Positions 1-5,899 of a stretch of DNA of 6,127 nt are shown here, piece after piece. The notes under the pieces were generated by a model that had not been told where the DNA came from, did not search any database, and was given only the letters and a program-made list of their open reading frames with translations. Source of the DNA: Oscillospiraceae bacterium (GTDB taxonomy: Bacteria; Bacillota_A; Clostridia; Oscillospirales; Oscillospiraceae). The stretch spans positions 1 to 6,127 of the forward strand of contig JAFYAB010000057.1 in NCBI GenBank assembly GCA_017540945.1. Direction: 5' to 3'. A program made the position numbers and the translations under genes. Every line of letters begins with the position of its first letter. Positions within the stretch are counted from its first letter, which is position 1.

Positions 1-1
1 A

Positions 2-93
2 TGGCGGAGTGGGAGGGATTCGAACCCTCGGTACGCTTTTGACGTACACACGATTTCCAGTCGTGCTCGTTATGACCGCTTCGATACCACTCC
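2..93 (-). tRNA. tRNA-Ser (anticodon GGA)
   Basis: Read on the minus strand, this is a complete class II tRNA. The 7-bp acceptor stem GGAGTGG pairs with CCACTCC. It is followed by discriminator G and an encoded CCA (plus positions 2-4). The anticodon arm is CACGA/TCGTG around loop CTGGAAA, giving anticodon GGA (plus 56-58), which reads UCC and UCU serine codons. The long variable arm GTACG/CGTAC is typical of serine tRNAs. The T arm is GAGGG/CCCTC around TTCGAAT. All arms were paired by eye. The 3' end lies one base from the window edge, so its terminator and downstream neighbour are not visible. Confidence 0.97.
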
Positions 94-167
94 GTATTCC
101 ATTGTCCGCGGCGGCGTGATCCCGCCCCGCTTCGGCTTTGGCGTGGTCGTGCGCTCAAAGCTTAGTT

Positions 168-196
168 AGTATATATCAAAAGCCTCAGTTTGTCAA
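168..196 (-). promoter_or_regulatory. sigma-70-type promoter of tRNA-Ser
   Basis: On the minus strand there is a perfect -35 TTGACA (plus 191-196), a 17-bp spacer and a -10 TATACT (plus 168-173). Transcription would start near 161 and leave about a 68-nt leader before the tRNA 5' end at 93. Position, orientation and near-consensus sequence fit a strong constitutive tRNA promoter. The start site is inferred. Confidence 0.85.
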
Positions 197-211
197 CAAT
201 TATTTTCAGTT

Positions 212-252
212 TTTCAGCCGCAAATCATTTTTCAGCTTTTCGGCCGCAAATC
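212..252. repeat. 15-bp direct repeat upstream of the tRNA promoter
   Basis: TTTCAGCCGCAAATC (212-226) recurs as TTTCGGCCGCAAATC (238-252), offset by 26 bp with one mismatch. The surrounding sequence is T-rich. The pair lies 16-56 bp upstream of the tRNA promoter -35 (191-196), seen in the direction of transcription. It could be an upstream promoter element or factor site, or simply a small local duplication. Only the repeat itself is shown by the sequence. Confidence 0.5.
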
Positions 253-308
253 GGGATCTGTCGAAGGAAACGGGACAAGGTTTCCGGTCCGGCCCCTGCG
301 ACTTTTCT

Positions 309-586
309 CCGCAAAGCCTTCCCCCTCGGGGGAAGGTGGCATACGGCGTCTCACGGAAGCCGGATGACGGATGAGGGGCGTTGCAGGTTTTTGCACGTTG
401 AATAGGAGGAGCGGTCGTCGGACGTCCCCTCATCCGCAAAGCCTTCCCCCTCGGGGGAAGGTGGCATACGGCGTCTCACGGAAGCCGGATGACGGATGAG
501 GGGCGTTGCAGGTTTTTGCACGTTGAATGGGAGGAGCGGTCGTCGGACGTCCCCTCATCCGCAAAGCCTTCCCCCTCGGGGGAAGG
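309..586. repeat. 125-bp tandem repeat, 2.2 copies
   Basis: Copy 1 (309-433) and copy 2 (434-558) differ by one base (A404 versus G529). A third copy (559-586) breaks off after 28 bp. Each copy begins with the same 20-bp palindrome, CCTTCCCCCTCGGGGGAAGG, at 317-336, 442-461 and 567-586, which has 9-bp arms. The unit combines a 78-bp inverted-repeat element with a 47-bp spacer. Because the spacer is duplicated as well, the array probably arose by recombination or slippage rather than by separate insertions. The near identity points to a recent event or to continuing homogenisation. Confidence 0.9.
426..503. repeat. 78-bp inverted-repeat (REP/MITE-like) element
   Basis: This is the only copy in the array with both ends intact. 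Terminal arms CCCCTCATCCG (426-436) and CGGATGAGGGG (493-503) are perfect 11-bp inverted repeats. Inside are the 9-bp-arm palindrome at 442-461 and a second imperfect hairpin, ATACGGC with GCCGGAT, at about 467-490. Together they could fold as a three-way junction. The preceding copy keeps only its right arm (368-378), and the following one its left arm (551-561) and first palindrome. The element resembles palindromic intergenic repeats common in clostridial gut bacteria. It encodes no protein, and how it spreads is unknown. Confidence 0.65.
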
Positions 587-620
587 CATCTCCACAGCTC
601 CGAACTTTCCCGGAGCAGCG

Positions 621-658
621 CTTCCGCGGCTGCCGGGTTCACCCGGCAGCCGCGGAAG
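621..658. repeat. 18-bp perfect inverted repeat, strong stem-loop
   Basis: CTTCCGCGGCTGCCGGGT (621-638) and its exact complement (641-658) are separated by two bases, giving a very stable GC-rich hairpin. It lies 40 bp past the stop of the ABC permease gene, so it could end or protect that transcript. Neither strand shows the U-tract of a standard intrinsic terminator. A small hairpin, CTTTG/CAAAG (666-680), lies between it and the gene. It may instead be another intergenic repeat. The structure is certain, but its role is not. Confidence 0.6.
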
Positions 659-697
659 GGCAAGGCTTTGTATGGCAAAGGGTCGGTTCCCGGGGAT

Positions 698-2311
698 TCA
701 TCCCAGCTCCTCGAAGCGTCTGGCGCCGGCGTTCCGCAGCCAGAGGAAAAGGGCGGCGTTGGCGGCCAGGAGCAGCAGCGCGACCACGCTGAGATAGGCC
801 GTGGGGCCCATCACCTTCCGGGCCAGGAAGTACAGACCGCCGATGGCGGCGGCCAGGGCCATGCCGCTGATGATCGTGATGGCCACGGGCGCGCCCTGCT
901 TGATGGGGACCACCTCGTTGGTCCAGTTCAGGTTTGGCATCTTCACGCCCAGGGCCAGGCCCAGCAGGGCCATCAGGAGCATGAAGAGCAGGCCGATCGC
1001 CGCGATCAGCAGCTTTTGCGCCAGGGTGGCCGGCACCAGCGCCACAGCCACGATCACGCAGAACAGGGTCGGGACGATGCTCAGGCCCAGATGGAGCTGC
1101 AGCTTGGAGCGCAGCACCTGCCAGGCGGTGACGGGCAGGGACTGGAGCTGCCAGATGGTGCGGCCCTCCAGGGAGACGGAGGGCGCGGTGATATCCACCA
1201 TAAAGCCCATCATACAGCAGGCCGTGCAGATCAGCACCGGCAGGATGCCGGGGTCCGCCTGCAGGAAGGGCAGCGTCGACAGGGGCACCAAAAGCTCCCT
1301 GCCTTTGATCAGCAGGTAGCCGCCCAGGCCCAGCAGGAAGAGCAGACCCAGACCGCAGTTGAGCATATAGGCCGCGCTGGAGCTGAAGCGATACCACTCC
1401 TTCCGCAGCAGGGCCACGGAGACGGAGCCCTGGCGGGCCGTCTTTTCCCGGTAGATTGCCTTCTTTCCGCCGGCGGAGGCCGTGGCCACCGCCAGGAAGC
1501 TCCGCCGCAGCACCAGCCAGATCAGCGCCAGCAGAAGGCAGACGCCCGCGATCCAGATCAGCATGGCCAGCCAGTCGCCCTCCCCCATCCGGCCGAAGAG
1601 ATAGACCGGATTCCAGGAGCCCCGGATGTCCTCGCCGTAGCGCATGACGCTCTGTATCAGCTCCGGCAGGTGATTGATGATGCGGAAATAGACCACATAG
1701 TAGAGGCCCACAAAGAACAGAGACAGCAGTACGATGATGAAGCTCCTGTTCTTCAGCTTCATACTGATGCGGGCCACCACCCAGCCCAGCAGCGCGGACA
1801 GGCCCAGGACGATCAGAGAGATCAGCAGAACCCAGATCAGCCCGCCCACCAGCCGGGGCAGACTGAAGCCGCACTGGATCAGTCCCACCGCCAGGGCGGG
1901 AACAGAGATGGAGGCGGAGTAGAACAGGCCCATGAGATAGACGCCCAGCAGCCGGGAAAGGATCACGTTCCTCAGGGGGATCGGCATGGACAGCAGCAGA
2001 TCGTTGTCCTTCGCCAGATAGAGGGAGGCGTAGGTGGTAAAGACGCTGCCCAGGGCGCCGAAGAGCAGAGCCGCGCCGCCCATGAGCATGTAATAGAGCC
2101 AGCCGAAGCCGGGAAGCGGCAGGAACTGCTCTCCGGCCTTCCAGACCATGAAGGTGAAGAAGGCCAACAGATAGACGATCAGGAAGATCCAGAGCACGAT
2201 CATGCCCTTGCCGGGCTTCCGCTTCCTGCCGTTCTTTGCGCTTTTTCCGCCCCGCTGGAAGCTCTGGAACCACATCTGCTGCAGCTCCTTTTTCAGCAGC
2301 GACTTCAGCAT
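698..2311 (-). CDS. ABC transporter permease, putative ABC exporter family
   Basis: This 537-aa integral membrane protein is the probable membrane partner of the ATPase encoded just upstream. A Lys/Arg-rich cytoplasmic N-terminus (residues 1-36) is followed by about 12 hydrophobic helices in two groups of six: roughly 37-57, 71-93, 120-142, 157-180, 190-210 and 247-268, then 316-336, 355-372, 405-427, 433-455, 475-497 and 505-526. A cytoplasmic loop at about 269-310 contains LLRKEWYR. Each half has a similar motif after its second helix: LLSMPIPLRNVILSR (106-120) and LQSLPVTAWQVLRSK (389-403). The second follows SLEGRTIW, which I associate with large bacterial ABC-2-like permeases. The ATG overlaps the ATPase stop by 7 bp and has GGAGGG six bases upstream, which supports translational coupling. 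The substrate is unknown; export of a peptide, lipid or drug is possible. Confidence 0.85.
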   Translation of the reverse strand: MLKSLLKKELQQMWFQSFQRGGKSAKNGRKRKPGKGMIVLWIFLIVYLLAFFTFMVWKAGEQFLPLPGFGWLYYMLMGGAALLFGALGSVFTTYASLYLAKDNDLLLSMPIPLRNVILSRLLGVYLMGLFYSASISVPALAVGLIQCGFSLPRLVGGLIWVLLISLIVLGLSALLGWVVARISMKLKNRSFIIVLLSLFFVGLYYVVYFRIINHLPELIQSVMRYGEDIRGSWNPVYLFGRMGEGDWLAMLIWIAGVCLLLALIWLVLRRSFLAVATASAGGKKAIYREKTARQGSVSVALLRKEWYRFSSSAAYMLNCGLGLLFLLGLGGYLLIKGRELLVPLSTLPFLQADPGILPVLICTACCMMGFMVDITAPSVSLEGRTIWQLQSLPVTAWQVLRSKLQLHLGLSIVPTLFCVIVAVALVPATLAQKLLIAAIGLLFMLLMALLGLALGVKMPNLNWTNEVVPIKQGAPVAITIISGMALAAAIGGLYFLARKVMGPTAYLSVVALLLLAANAALFLWLRNAGARRFEELG

Positions 2312-3018
2312 GACTCGCCCTCCAGCTCCAGGAAGACCTCCTCCAGAGAATCGTCGCCCCGAACCTCCTCCATGGTGCCGGAACGGATCAGTCTGCCCTG
2401 CTTGATGATGGCCACCTTGTCACAGAGCTTTTCCGCCACCTCCAGCACATGGGTGGAGAAGAAGATCGCGCCGCCCTTGTCGCAGTGCTCCCGCATCATC
2501 TGCTTCAGCAGATGGGAGGCCTTGGGGTCCAGGCCCACGAAGGGCTCGTCCATCAGGATCAGCCGGGGCTGGTGGATCCAGGCGGCGATCAGGGCCAGCT
2601 TCTGCTTCATGCCGTGGGAATAGGCGGAGATGGGCTGGGCCAGGTCCGCGGTGAGCTCCAGCCGGTCCGCCAGCTCCTTGATCCGGGCAGCCCGGTCCGC
2701 CGCGCTGACGCCGAAGATGTCGGCAATGAAATTCAGATACTTGATGCCGGACATGAACTCATAGAGGTCCGGATTGTCGGGGATGTAGGCCAACCGGGAT
2801 TTGCAGGCCAGAGGATCCTCCTGCAGCGGGATCCCGTCGATGGTAATGGTCCCGGCGTCGAACTTCAGGACTCCAACGGCGGCCTTGAGGGTGGTGGTCT
2901 TGCCGGCGCCGTTGTGGCCGATAAAGCCGTAAATCTCGCCGGGGGCGATGTGGAGGCTGAGGTCGTTGACCGCCAGCTTGTCGCCGTATCGCTTGGTCAG
3001 GTGCTCGATTTTCAGCAT
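2305..3018 (-). CDS. ABC transporter ATP-binding protein
   Basis: This 237-aa nucleotide-binding subunit hydrolyses ATP at the inner face of the membrane to drive the neighbouring permease. Visible motifs are Walker A GHNGAGKT (34-41), ABC signature YSHGMKQK (133-140), Walker B LILMDEP (153-159), D-loop GLDP (162-165) and the H-loop histidine in FFSTH (H190). At the Q-loop the sequence reads YIPDNP, with Asp81 where many ABC proteins have Gln. I recall similar replacements in EcsA-like ATPases, so activity is not excluded. Length is normal for a BcrA/EcsA-like ATPase. The start has AAGGAG six bases upstream. The gene lies 31 bp after the small membrane protein gene and overlaps the permease gene by 7 bp, so all three are probably one operon. 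Confidence 0.95.
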   Translation of the reverse strand: MLKIEHLTKRYGDKLAVNDLSLHIAPGEIYGFIGHNGAGKTTTLKAAVGVLKFDAGTITIDGIPLQEDPLACKSRLAYIPDNPDLYEFMSGIKYLNFIADIFGVSAADRAARIKELADRLELTADLAQPISAYSHGMKQKLALIAAWIHQPRLILMDEPFVGLDPKASHLLKQMMREHCDKGGAIFFSTHVLEVAEKLCDKVAIIKQGRLIRSGTMEEVRGDDSLEEVFLELEGESC

Positions 3019-3049
3019 ATGGTTTCTCCTTTCCGTTTTGTCGGATCGC

Positions 3050-3619
3050 TCATTTTCCCAGATCCAGGGTCACCACGGGGATGGTCTCCATCTGGGGCGC
3101 GGGAAGGGTCTCGCCGGTCTGATTCCGGATCGTGCTGACCCCCAGCAGGGCAGCGAGTATCACCAGCACCGCCAGCAGGCCGATCAGCAGGATCCGCGTC
3201 AGCTTCCCTCCGTTCCGGGCGGTATAATGCCGGCTGAGGGCGGCGTCGTACTTGTCAAAAAATTCCCGCTGCTCCCGGCCCTTGGAGATTTCGGGCGCCG
3301 CTGACTCCGGGCCCACCGGCTCCGAAGCCTCCTGCTCCCGGCCGGAACGCGGCGCGTCCAGCGCACCGAGATTCACCGTTCCGTAGTCCTTGTATTGCCG
3401 CCGATGCGGGGAATGCTTTCCACGCCGGGAAGACGCCCCCCGGCCGCTGTGCTCTGAGGCGGGGGCGGCGGCGCGCTCCGTTTTCGCCGGAGTCTCCGCC
3501 GCCGTTTCCGGCAGGGGCGGCTTCTCCGGCTCCGCGGGGCTCTGCGCTCCCTCTCCGCCGCGGCGGGGAACACGTTTCTGGGTCACAAGGGTGATATGGA
3601 AATTGGATTCATCTGGCAT
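3050..3619 (-). CDS. Single-pass membrane protein of unknown function
   Basis: The product is a 189-aa protein of no family I recognise. Residues 1-115 are low in complexity, rich in Pro, Ala, Glu and Arg, and probably disordered; a short stretch, RRQYKDYGTVNLGAL (73-87), is less repetitive. A likely amphipathic segment EFFDKYDAALSRHY (119-132) precedes one hydrophobic helix (about 143-164, ILLIGLLAVLVILAALLGV). A 25-residue tail follows, probably outside the cell. There is no signal peptide, so a cytoplasmic N-terminus is likely. The frame stays open far upstream, but I chose the ATG at 3619 because a strong promoter at 3669-3697 starts transcription near 3662; GAGG lies eight bases before this ATG. 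As first gene of the ABC operon, it may be an accessory or regulatory partner of the transporter, which is an inference from position alone. Confidence 0.75.
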   Translation of the reverse strand: MPDESNFHITLVTQKRVPRRGGEGAQSPAEPEKPPLPETAAETPAKTERAAAPASEHSGRGASSRRGKHSPHRRQYKDYGTVNLGALDAPRSGREQEASEPVGPESAAPEISKGREQREFFDKYDAALSRHYTARNGGKLTRILLIGLLAVLVILAALLGVSTIRNQTGETLPAPQMETIPVVTLDLGK

Positions 3620-3668
3620 GGGCTTCGCCTCGCTTGGGAAGAGTTCCGCGTTTTGCGCGATTGGTACT

Positions 3669-3697
3669 ATTATAGAACAGCGGGCAAAAAAAAGCAA
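3669..3697 (-). promoter_or_regulatory. Promoter of the ABC transporter operon
   Basis: On the minus strand, -35 TTGCTT (plus 3692-3697) is followed by a 17-bp spacer with a T-run and a consensus -10 TATAAT (plus 3669-3674). The predicted start near 3662 gives a leader of about 43 nt before the ATG at 3619. It is divergent from the aromatic gene promoter; the two -35 boxes are 27 bp apart. Confidence 0.75.
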
Positions 3698-3724
3698 GAA
3701 CATTTCACAAAAGACAGCGGGCCC

Positions 3725-3753
3725 TTGCAATCCCCGCGGGGATTTGCTATAAT
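3725..3753 (+). promoter_or_regulatory. Promoter of the chorismate mutase-aroB gene
   Basis: TTGCAA (3725-3730) and a consensus TATAAT (3748-3753) are 17 bp apart. Transcription would start near 3760, only about 28 nt before the ATG at 3788. A leader this short leaves no room for a T-box, riboswitch or leader-peptide attenuator, so any control is probably by a protein acting at the promoter. Confidence 0.78.
3729..3744. promoter_or_regulatory. 16-bp palindrome in the promoter spacer, candidate operator
   Basis: AATCCCCGCGGGGATT is a perfect 16-bp palindrome. It covers the last two bases of the -35 box and most of the spacer of the plus-strand promoter, ending 3 bp before TATAAT. A dimeric repressor bound there would block RNA polymerase. 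No regulator gene is visible nearby, so the operator role is inferred from symmetry and position. In a GC-rich genome, part of it could be chance. Confidence 0.45.
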
Positions 3754-3787
3754 TCCCATAGTGGATTCTATTTTGGGGGTGTATGCC

Positions 3788-5086
3788 ATGGATGCGCTGC
3801 GGCAGGCGCGGGCGGAGATCGACCGGATCGACGCAGAGCTGGCCCGCCTTTTCGAGGCACGGATGGCCGCGGCGGCGGAGATCGCCGCCAGGAAGCGGGA
3901 ATATGGTCTGCCCGTCCGGGACCCCGTCCGGGAGCGGGAGCTCCTGGCCCGGAACACCGCCCGGATCACGGAGCCGGTGCTGCGGCCCCATTTCGCGGCG
4001 GTGCTGGAACAGCTGATGGCGGAATCCCGCGCCTGGCAGCAGGAGCTTCTCTCCCCCGACAGCCCGGAGCGTTTCACCCTGCGGACCGGGATGGGCGCCT
4101 GCCCGGTAATCCTGCGCCGAGGCGCTCTGAGGGCGGCGGAGACGGTGCTGCCCCAGGATCGGCGGGTCTTCCTCGTCACCGACGATGAGATCCCCACGGA
4201 ATACGTGGCAGCCCTGGCCGGTCAGTGCCGGGACTGTATCATCTGGTCGGTCCCCGCGGGGGAATACGCCAAGTCCCCGGAAATCCTGACGGAGCTGCTC
4301 TCCGCCATGCTCCGGGCCGGGTTGAACCGGCAGGATTGCGTGGCCGCCCTCGGCGGCGGGGTCGTCTGTGATCTGGCCGGCCTGGCCGCGGCGCTCTATA
4401 TGAGGGGCATTGACTGTTATCTCTTCCCCACCACCCTCCTGGCCATGGCGGACGCCGCCGTGGGCGGCAAAACCGCCGTCAACCTGGATGGCGTCAAGAA
4501 CGCGGTGGGCGTCTTCCGCCAGCCCAAGGCCGTGGTCATGGACCCGGACACCCTGGGCACGCTGCCCCCCCGCCAGCTGGCCAACGGACTGGCCGAGGCG
4601 GTGAAAATGGCCCTGACCCACGACGCCGCCCTCTTCGCCCGCTTTGAGGACCCCGCCGGTTATGGCCCGATCGAGGAGATCATCTCCGCCTGCCTGCGGA
4701 TCAAGACGGCTGTGACCGCCGCCGACGAGCAGGATCGCGGAGCCCGCCGGGCGCTGAATTTCGGCCACACCCTGGGCCACGGGATCGAAGCCGCCGCCGA
4801 CGGCGCCCTGCTCCATGGGGAAGCCGTGGCCCTGGGGATGCTCCCCATGTGCGCGCCTCCCCTGCGGGACCGGCTGCGGGCCGTGCTGGATCGTTTGGGT
4901 CTTCCAACTTATGTAAACTTCGAGTTGGACCTGGACAAGGCTATGGCAGCCATTTCCCACGATAAAAAAAGCGTCAACGGTGGAATTGAGATTGTGACTG
5001 TCCCAGAAATTGGAAAATTCCAGTTCCAAAGCAGCAGCCTGGACGAACTCAGATCGCTCCTTTACGATCTCACAAAAACGCCGTAG
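3788..5086 (+). CDS. aroB: Chorismate mutase / 3-dehydroquinate synthase fusion
   Basis: The product is a 432-aa cytoplasmic protein with two enzyme domains. Residues 1-88 form an AroQ-type chorismate mutase (chorismate to prephenate). R8, R25, K36, D45, R48, E49 and Q85 match active-site R11, R28, K39, D48, R51, E52 and Q88 of the E. coli enzyme by spacing. Residues 95-432 form 3-dehydroquinate synthase (DAHP to 3-dehydroquinate, using NAD and a metal). They show GEYAKS (158-163), GGGVVCDLAG (189-198), the VGGKTAVN block (225-232), metal ligand E270 in GLAEAVK, NFGHTLGHGIEA (H327 or H331 region), HGEAVALGM (H343) and DKK (392-394). C194 replaces the usual Gly of GGGVxGD. The AroB part, about 338 aa, is slightly short, with a gap after HGEAVALGM. 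The ATG at 3788 has GGGGG eight bases upstream and lies just after a strong promoter. The last 60 codons or so are much less GC-rich than the rest. Confidence 0.92.
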   Translation: MDALRQARAEIDRIDAELARLFEARMAAAAEIAARKREYGLPVRDPVRERELLARNTARITEPVLRPHFAAVLEQLMAESRAWQQELLSPDSPERFTLRTGMGACPVILRRGALRAAETVLPQDRRVFLVTDDEIPTEYVAALAGQCRDCIIWSVPAGEYAKSPEILTELLSAMLRAGLNRQDCVAALGGGVVCDLAGLAAALYMRGIDCYLFPTTLLAMADAAVGGKTAVNLDGVKNAVGVFRQPKAVVMDPDTLGTLPPRQLANGLAEAVKMALTHDAALFARFEDPAGYGPIEEIISACLRIKTAVTAADEQDRGARRALNFGHTLGHGIEAAADGALLHGEAVALGMLPMCAPPLRDRLRAVLDRLGLPTYVNFELDLDKAMAAISHDKKSVNGGIEIVTVPEIGKFQFQSSSLDELRSLLYDLTKTP

Positions 5087-5090
5087 GGGC
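5081..5090. repeat. CCGTAGGGGC motif, inverted partner at 5914-5923
   Basis: CCGTAGGGGC occurs here, and its exact reverse complement GCCCCTACGG lies at 5914-5923. The pair brackets the alpha/beta hydrolase gene. The TAG in this copy (5084-5086) is the stop codon of the upstream fusion gene. Related GTAGGGGC-type ends occur on dispersed intergenic repeats of clostridial gut bacteria, so the two copies may be independent repeat remnants rather than the ends of one inserted unit. Confidence 0.45.
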
Positions 5091-5186
5091 GGCTGCGGAA
5101 AACCGATAACCAGAATGATCAATTCTTCATTCTTCCTTTTCAATTGTACAGGCACCCGGTATTTTGACGATCGGGAGGTATCCGCT

Positions 5187-5885
5187 ATGACGACGCCATC
5201 CACCGCAGTCCTCTTTGTCCATGGCATTCAGGGGCAGCCTGGGCAATTCCGCTTCCTGATCGACGCCCTCCCGGAGGGCGTTGCGTTCAGTGCCCCCCTG
5301 CTCCCCGGCCACGGAAAAACGGCCAGGGACTTCCATGCCTCCCGGCGGCGCGACTGGCTGCGGGCCGTCCGGACAGAGACCCAGGCCCTGCTGGCCCAGG
5401 GAAAACGGGTGATCTACGTGGGCCACTCCATGGGCTGCCTGCTGGGGCTCCTGATCTCCAGGGAACTGGGGAATCCCTACGCCGGGATGCTTCTGCTCTG
5501 CTGTCCCTTCCGGCCCCGGATCGCGGGCCGCTTCGGGGATCTGTTCCGCTCCATCGGCAGAAAGCGGGAGGAGGACCCCCGGCTCGCCGCCGCCCTGGAG
5601 GGCAACAGCGTCCCTGTCAACGGGTTCCGGGAAAGCCTGTATCTGCTCCGGCCCTACGGAGACCTGTTCTGGCTCATGGACCGGGCCCGACGCATCCGGC
5701 CCCGGGCGCCGGAGAAGGTAAAGTTCTTTTTCTCCGGCAACGACGAGGTGGTCAGCGCCGTCTCTGTCAAGCACGCCAGGAAATGGCCGGCAGCGGAGCT
5801 CACGATCCTGGAGGGCTGCGGGCACTGCTGGTTTCCGGAGCCGGAAAAGCAAAAGCTCCTCGACGCGCTGAACGCCATGCTGTGA
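5187..5885 (+). CDS. Alpha/beta hydrolase (esterase/lipase-like)
   Basis: The product is a 232-aa serine hydrolase of alpha/beta fold, close to monoacylglycerol lipase or carboxylesterase types. It has no signal peptide and is probably cytoplasmic. The oxyanion-hole region HGIQG (12-16) follows the first strand. The nucleophile elbow is GHSMG with Ser81, and the other triad members are probably Asp186 in FFSGNDEV and His213 in [16 protein letters not shown] (38-45) is also typical of the family. The length is compact, with a short cap at about 110-170 that is rich in Arg. The ATG at 5187 has GGGAGG eight bases upstream; the frame is open further upstream but that part has no family similarity. 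It lies 100 bp after the aroB fusion and 104 bp before aroC, probably co-transcribed. A weak promoter, TTTTCA and TATTTT 17 bp apart (5137-5165), is possible. The substrate is unknown. Confidence 0.88.
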   Translation: MTTPSTAVLFVHGIQGQPGQFRFLIDALPEGVAFSAPLLPGHGKTARDFHASRRRDWLRAVRTETQALLAQGKRVIYVGHSMGCLLGLLISRELGNPYAGMLLLCCPFRPRIAGRFGDLFRSIGRKREEDPRLAAALEGNSVPVNGFRESLYLLRPYGDLFWLMDRARRIRPRAPEKVKFFFSGNDEVVSAVSVKHARKWPAAELTILEGCGHCWFPEPEKQKLLDALNAML

Positions 5886-5899
5886 ACGATGAACCGGCA

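Larger units (their letters stand above)
94..697. other. Gene-poor intergenic region with repeats
   Basis: This stretch of about 600 bp separates the tRNA-Ser from the 3' end of the ABC permease gene. It contains the tRNA promoter, a pair of short direct repeats, a 125-bp tandem duplication with palindromes, and a strong 18-bp inverted repeat. Several open frames cross it, but they run through the repeats, lack convincing ribosome binding sites and resemble no family I recognise, so I see no protein gene here. Confidence 0.75.

Noticed and set aside
2..93. tRNA-Ser as an integration site for a mobile element
   Set aside because: No integrase gene or second copy of the tRNA 3' end appears in the window, and the flank beyond the 3' end is outside it.
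309..586. Possible CRISPR array
   Set aside because: The repeated unit is 125 bp with identical spacers between palindromes and no variable spacers. There are no cas genes, so it is a tandem duplication.
138..797. Several small open frames in the repeat region
   Set aside because: They run through the 125-bp repeats, so their peptides share the same repeated segments. They have no convincing ribosome binding sites and match no family.
639..2273. 544-codon minus-strand frame overlapping the permease
   Set aside because: It is a shifted frame of the permease gene, Arg/Pro/Gly-rich and without membrane helices or motifs.
527..2623. 698-codon plus-strand open frame opposite the ABC genes
   Set aside because: It is antisense to two well-supported ABC transporter genes. 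Its product is Gln/His/Gly-rich low-complexity sequence with no recognisable motif, as expected from the complement of GC-rich codons.
3754..3787. T-box, riboswitch or attenuator before the aromatic genes
   Set aside because: The predicted leader is only about 28 nt, too short for these structures.
5113..5140. Possible terminator between the aroB fusion and the hydrolase gene
   Set aside because: GAATGA and TCATTC can pair, with a T-rich stretch after, but the stem is only 6 bp, AT-rich and with an 8-nt loop, too weak to call.
3620..5227. Long minus-strand open frame running upstream of the small membrane protein
   Set aside because: It is antisense to the chorismate mutase-aroB gene and passes through both promoters. 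The transcript from the promoter at 3669-3697 would start inside it, so only the part from 3619 down is a likely gene.
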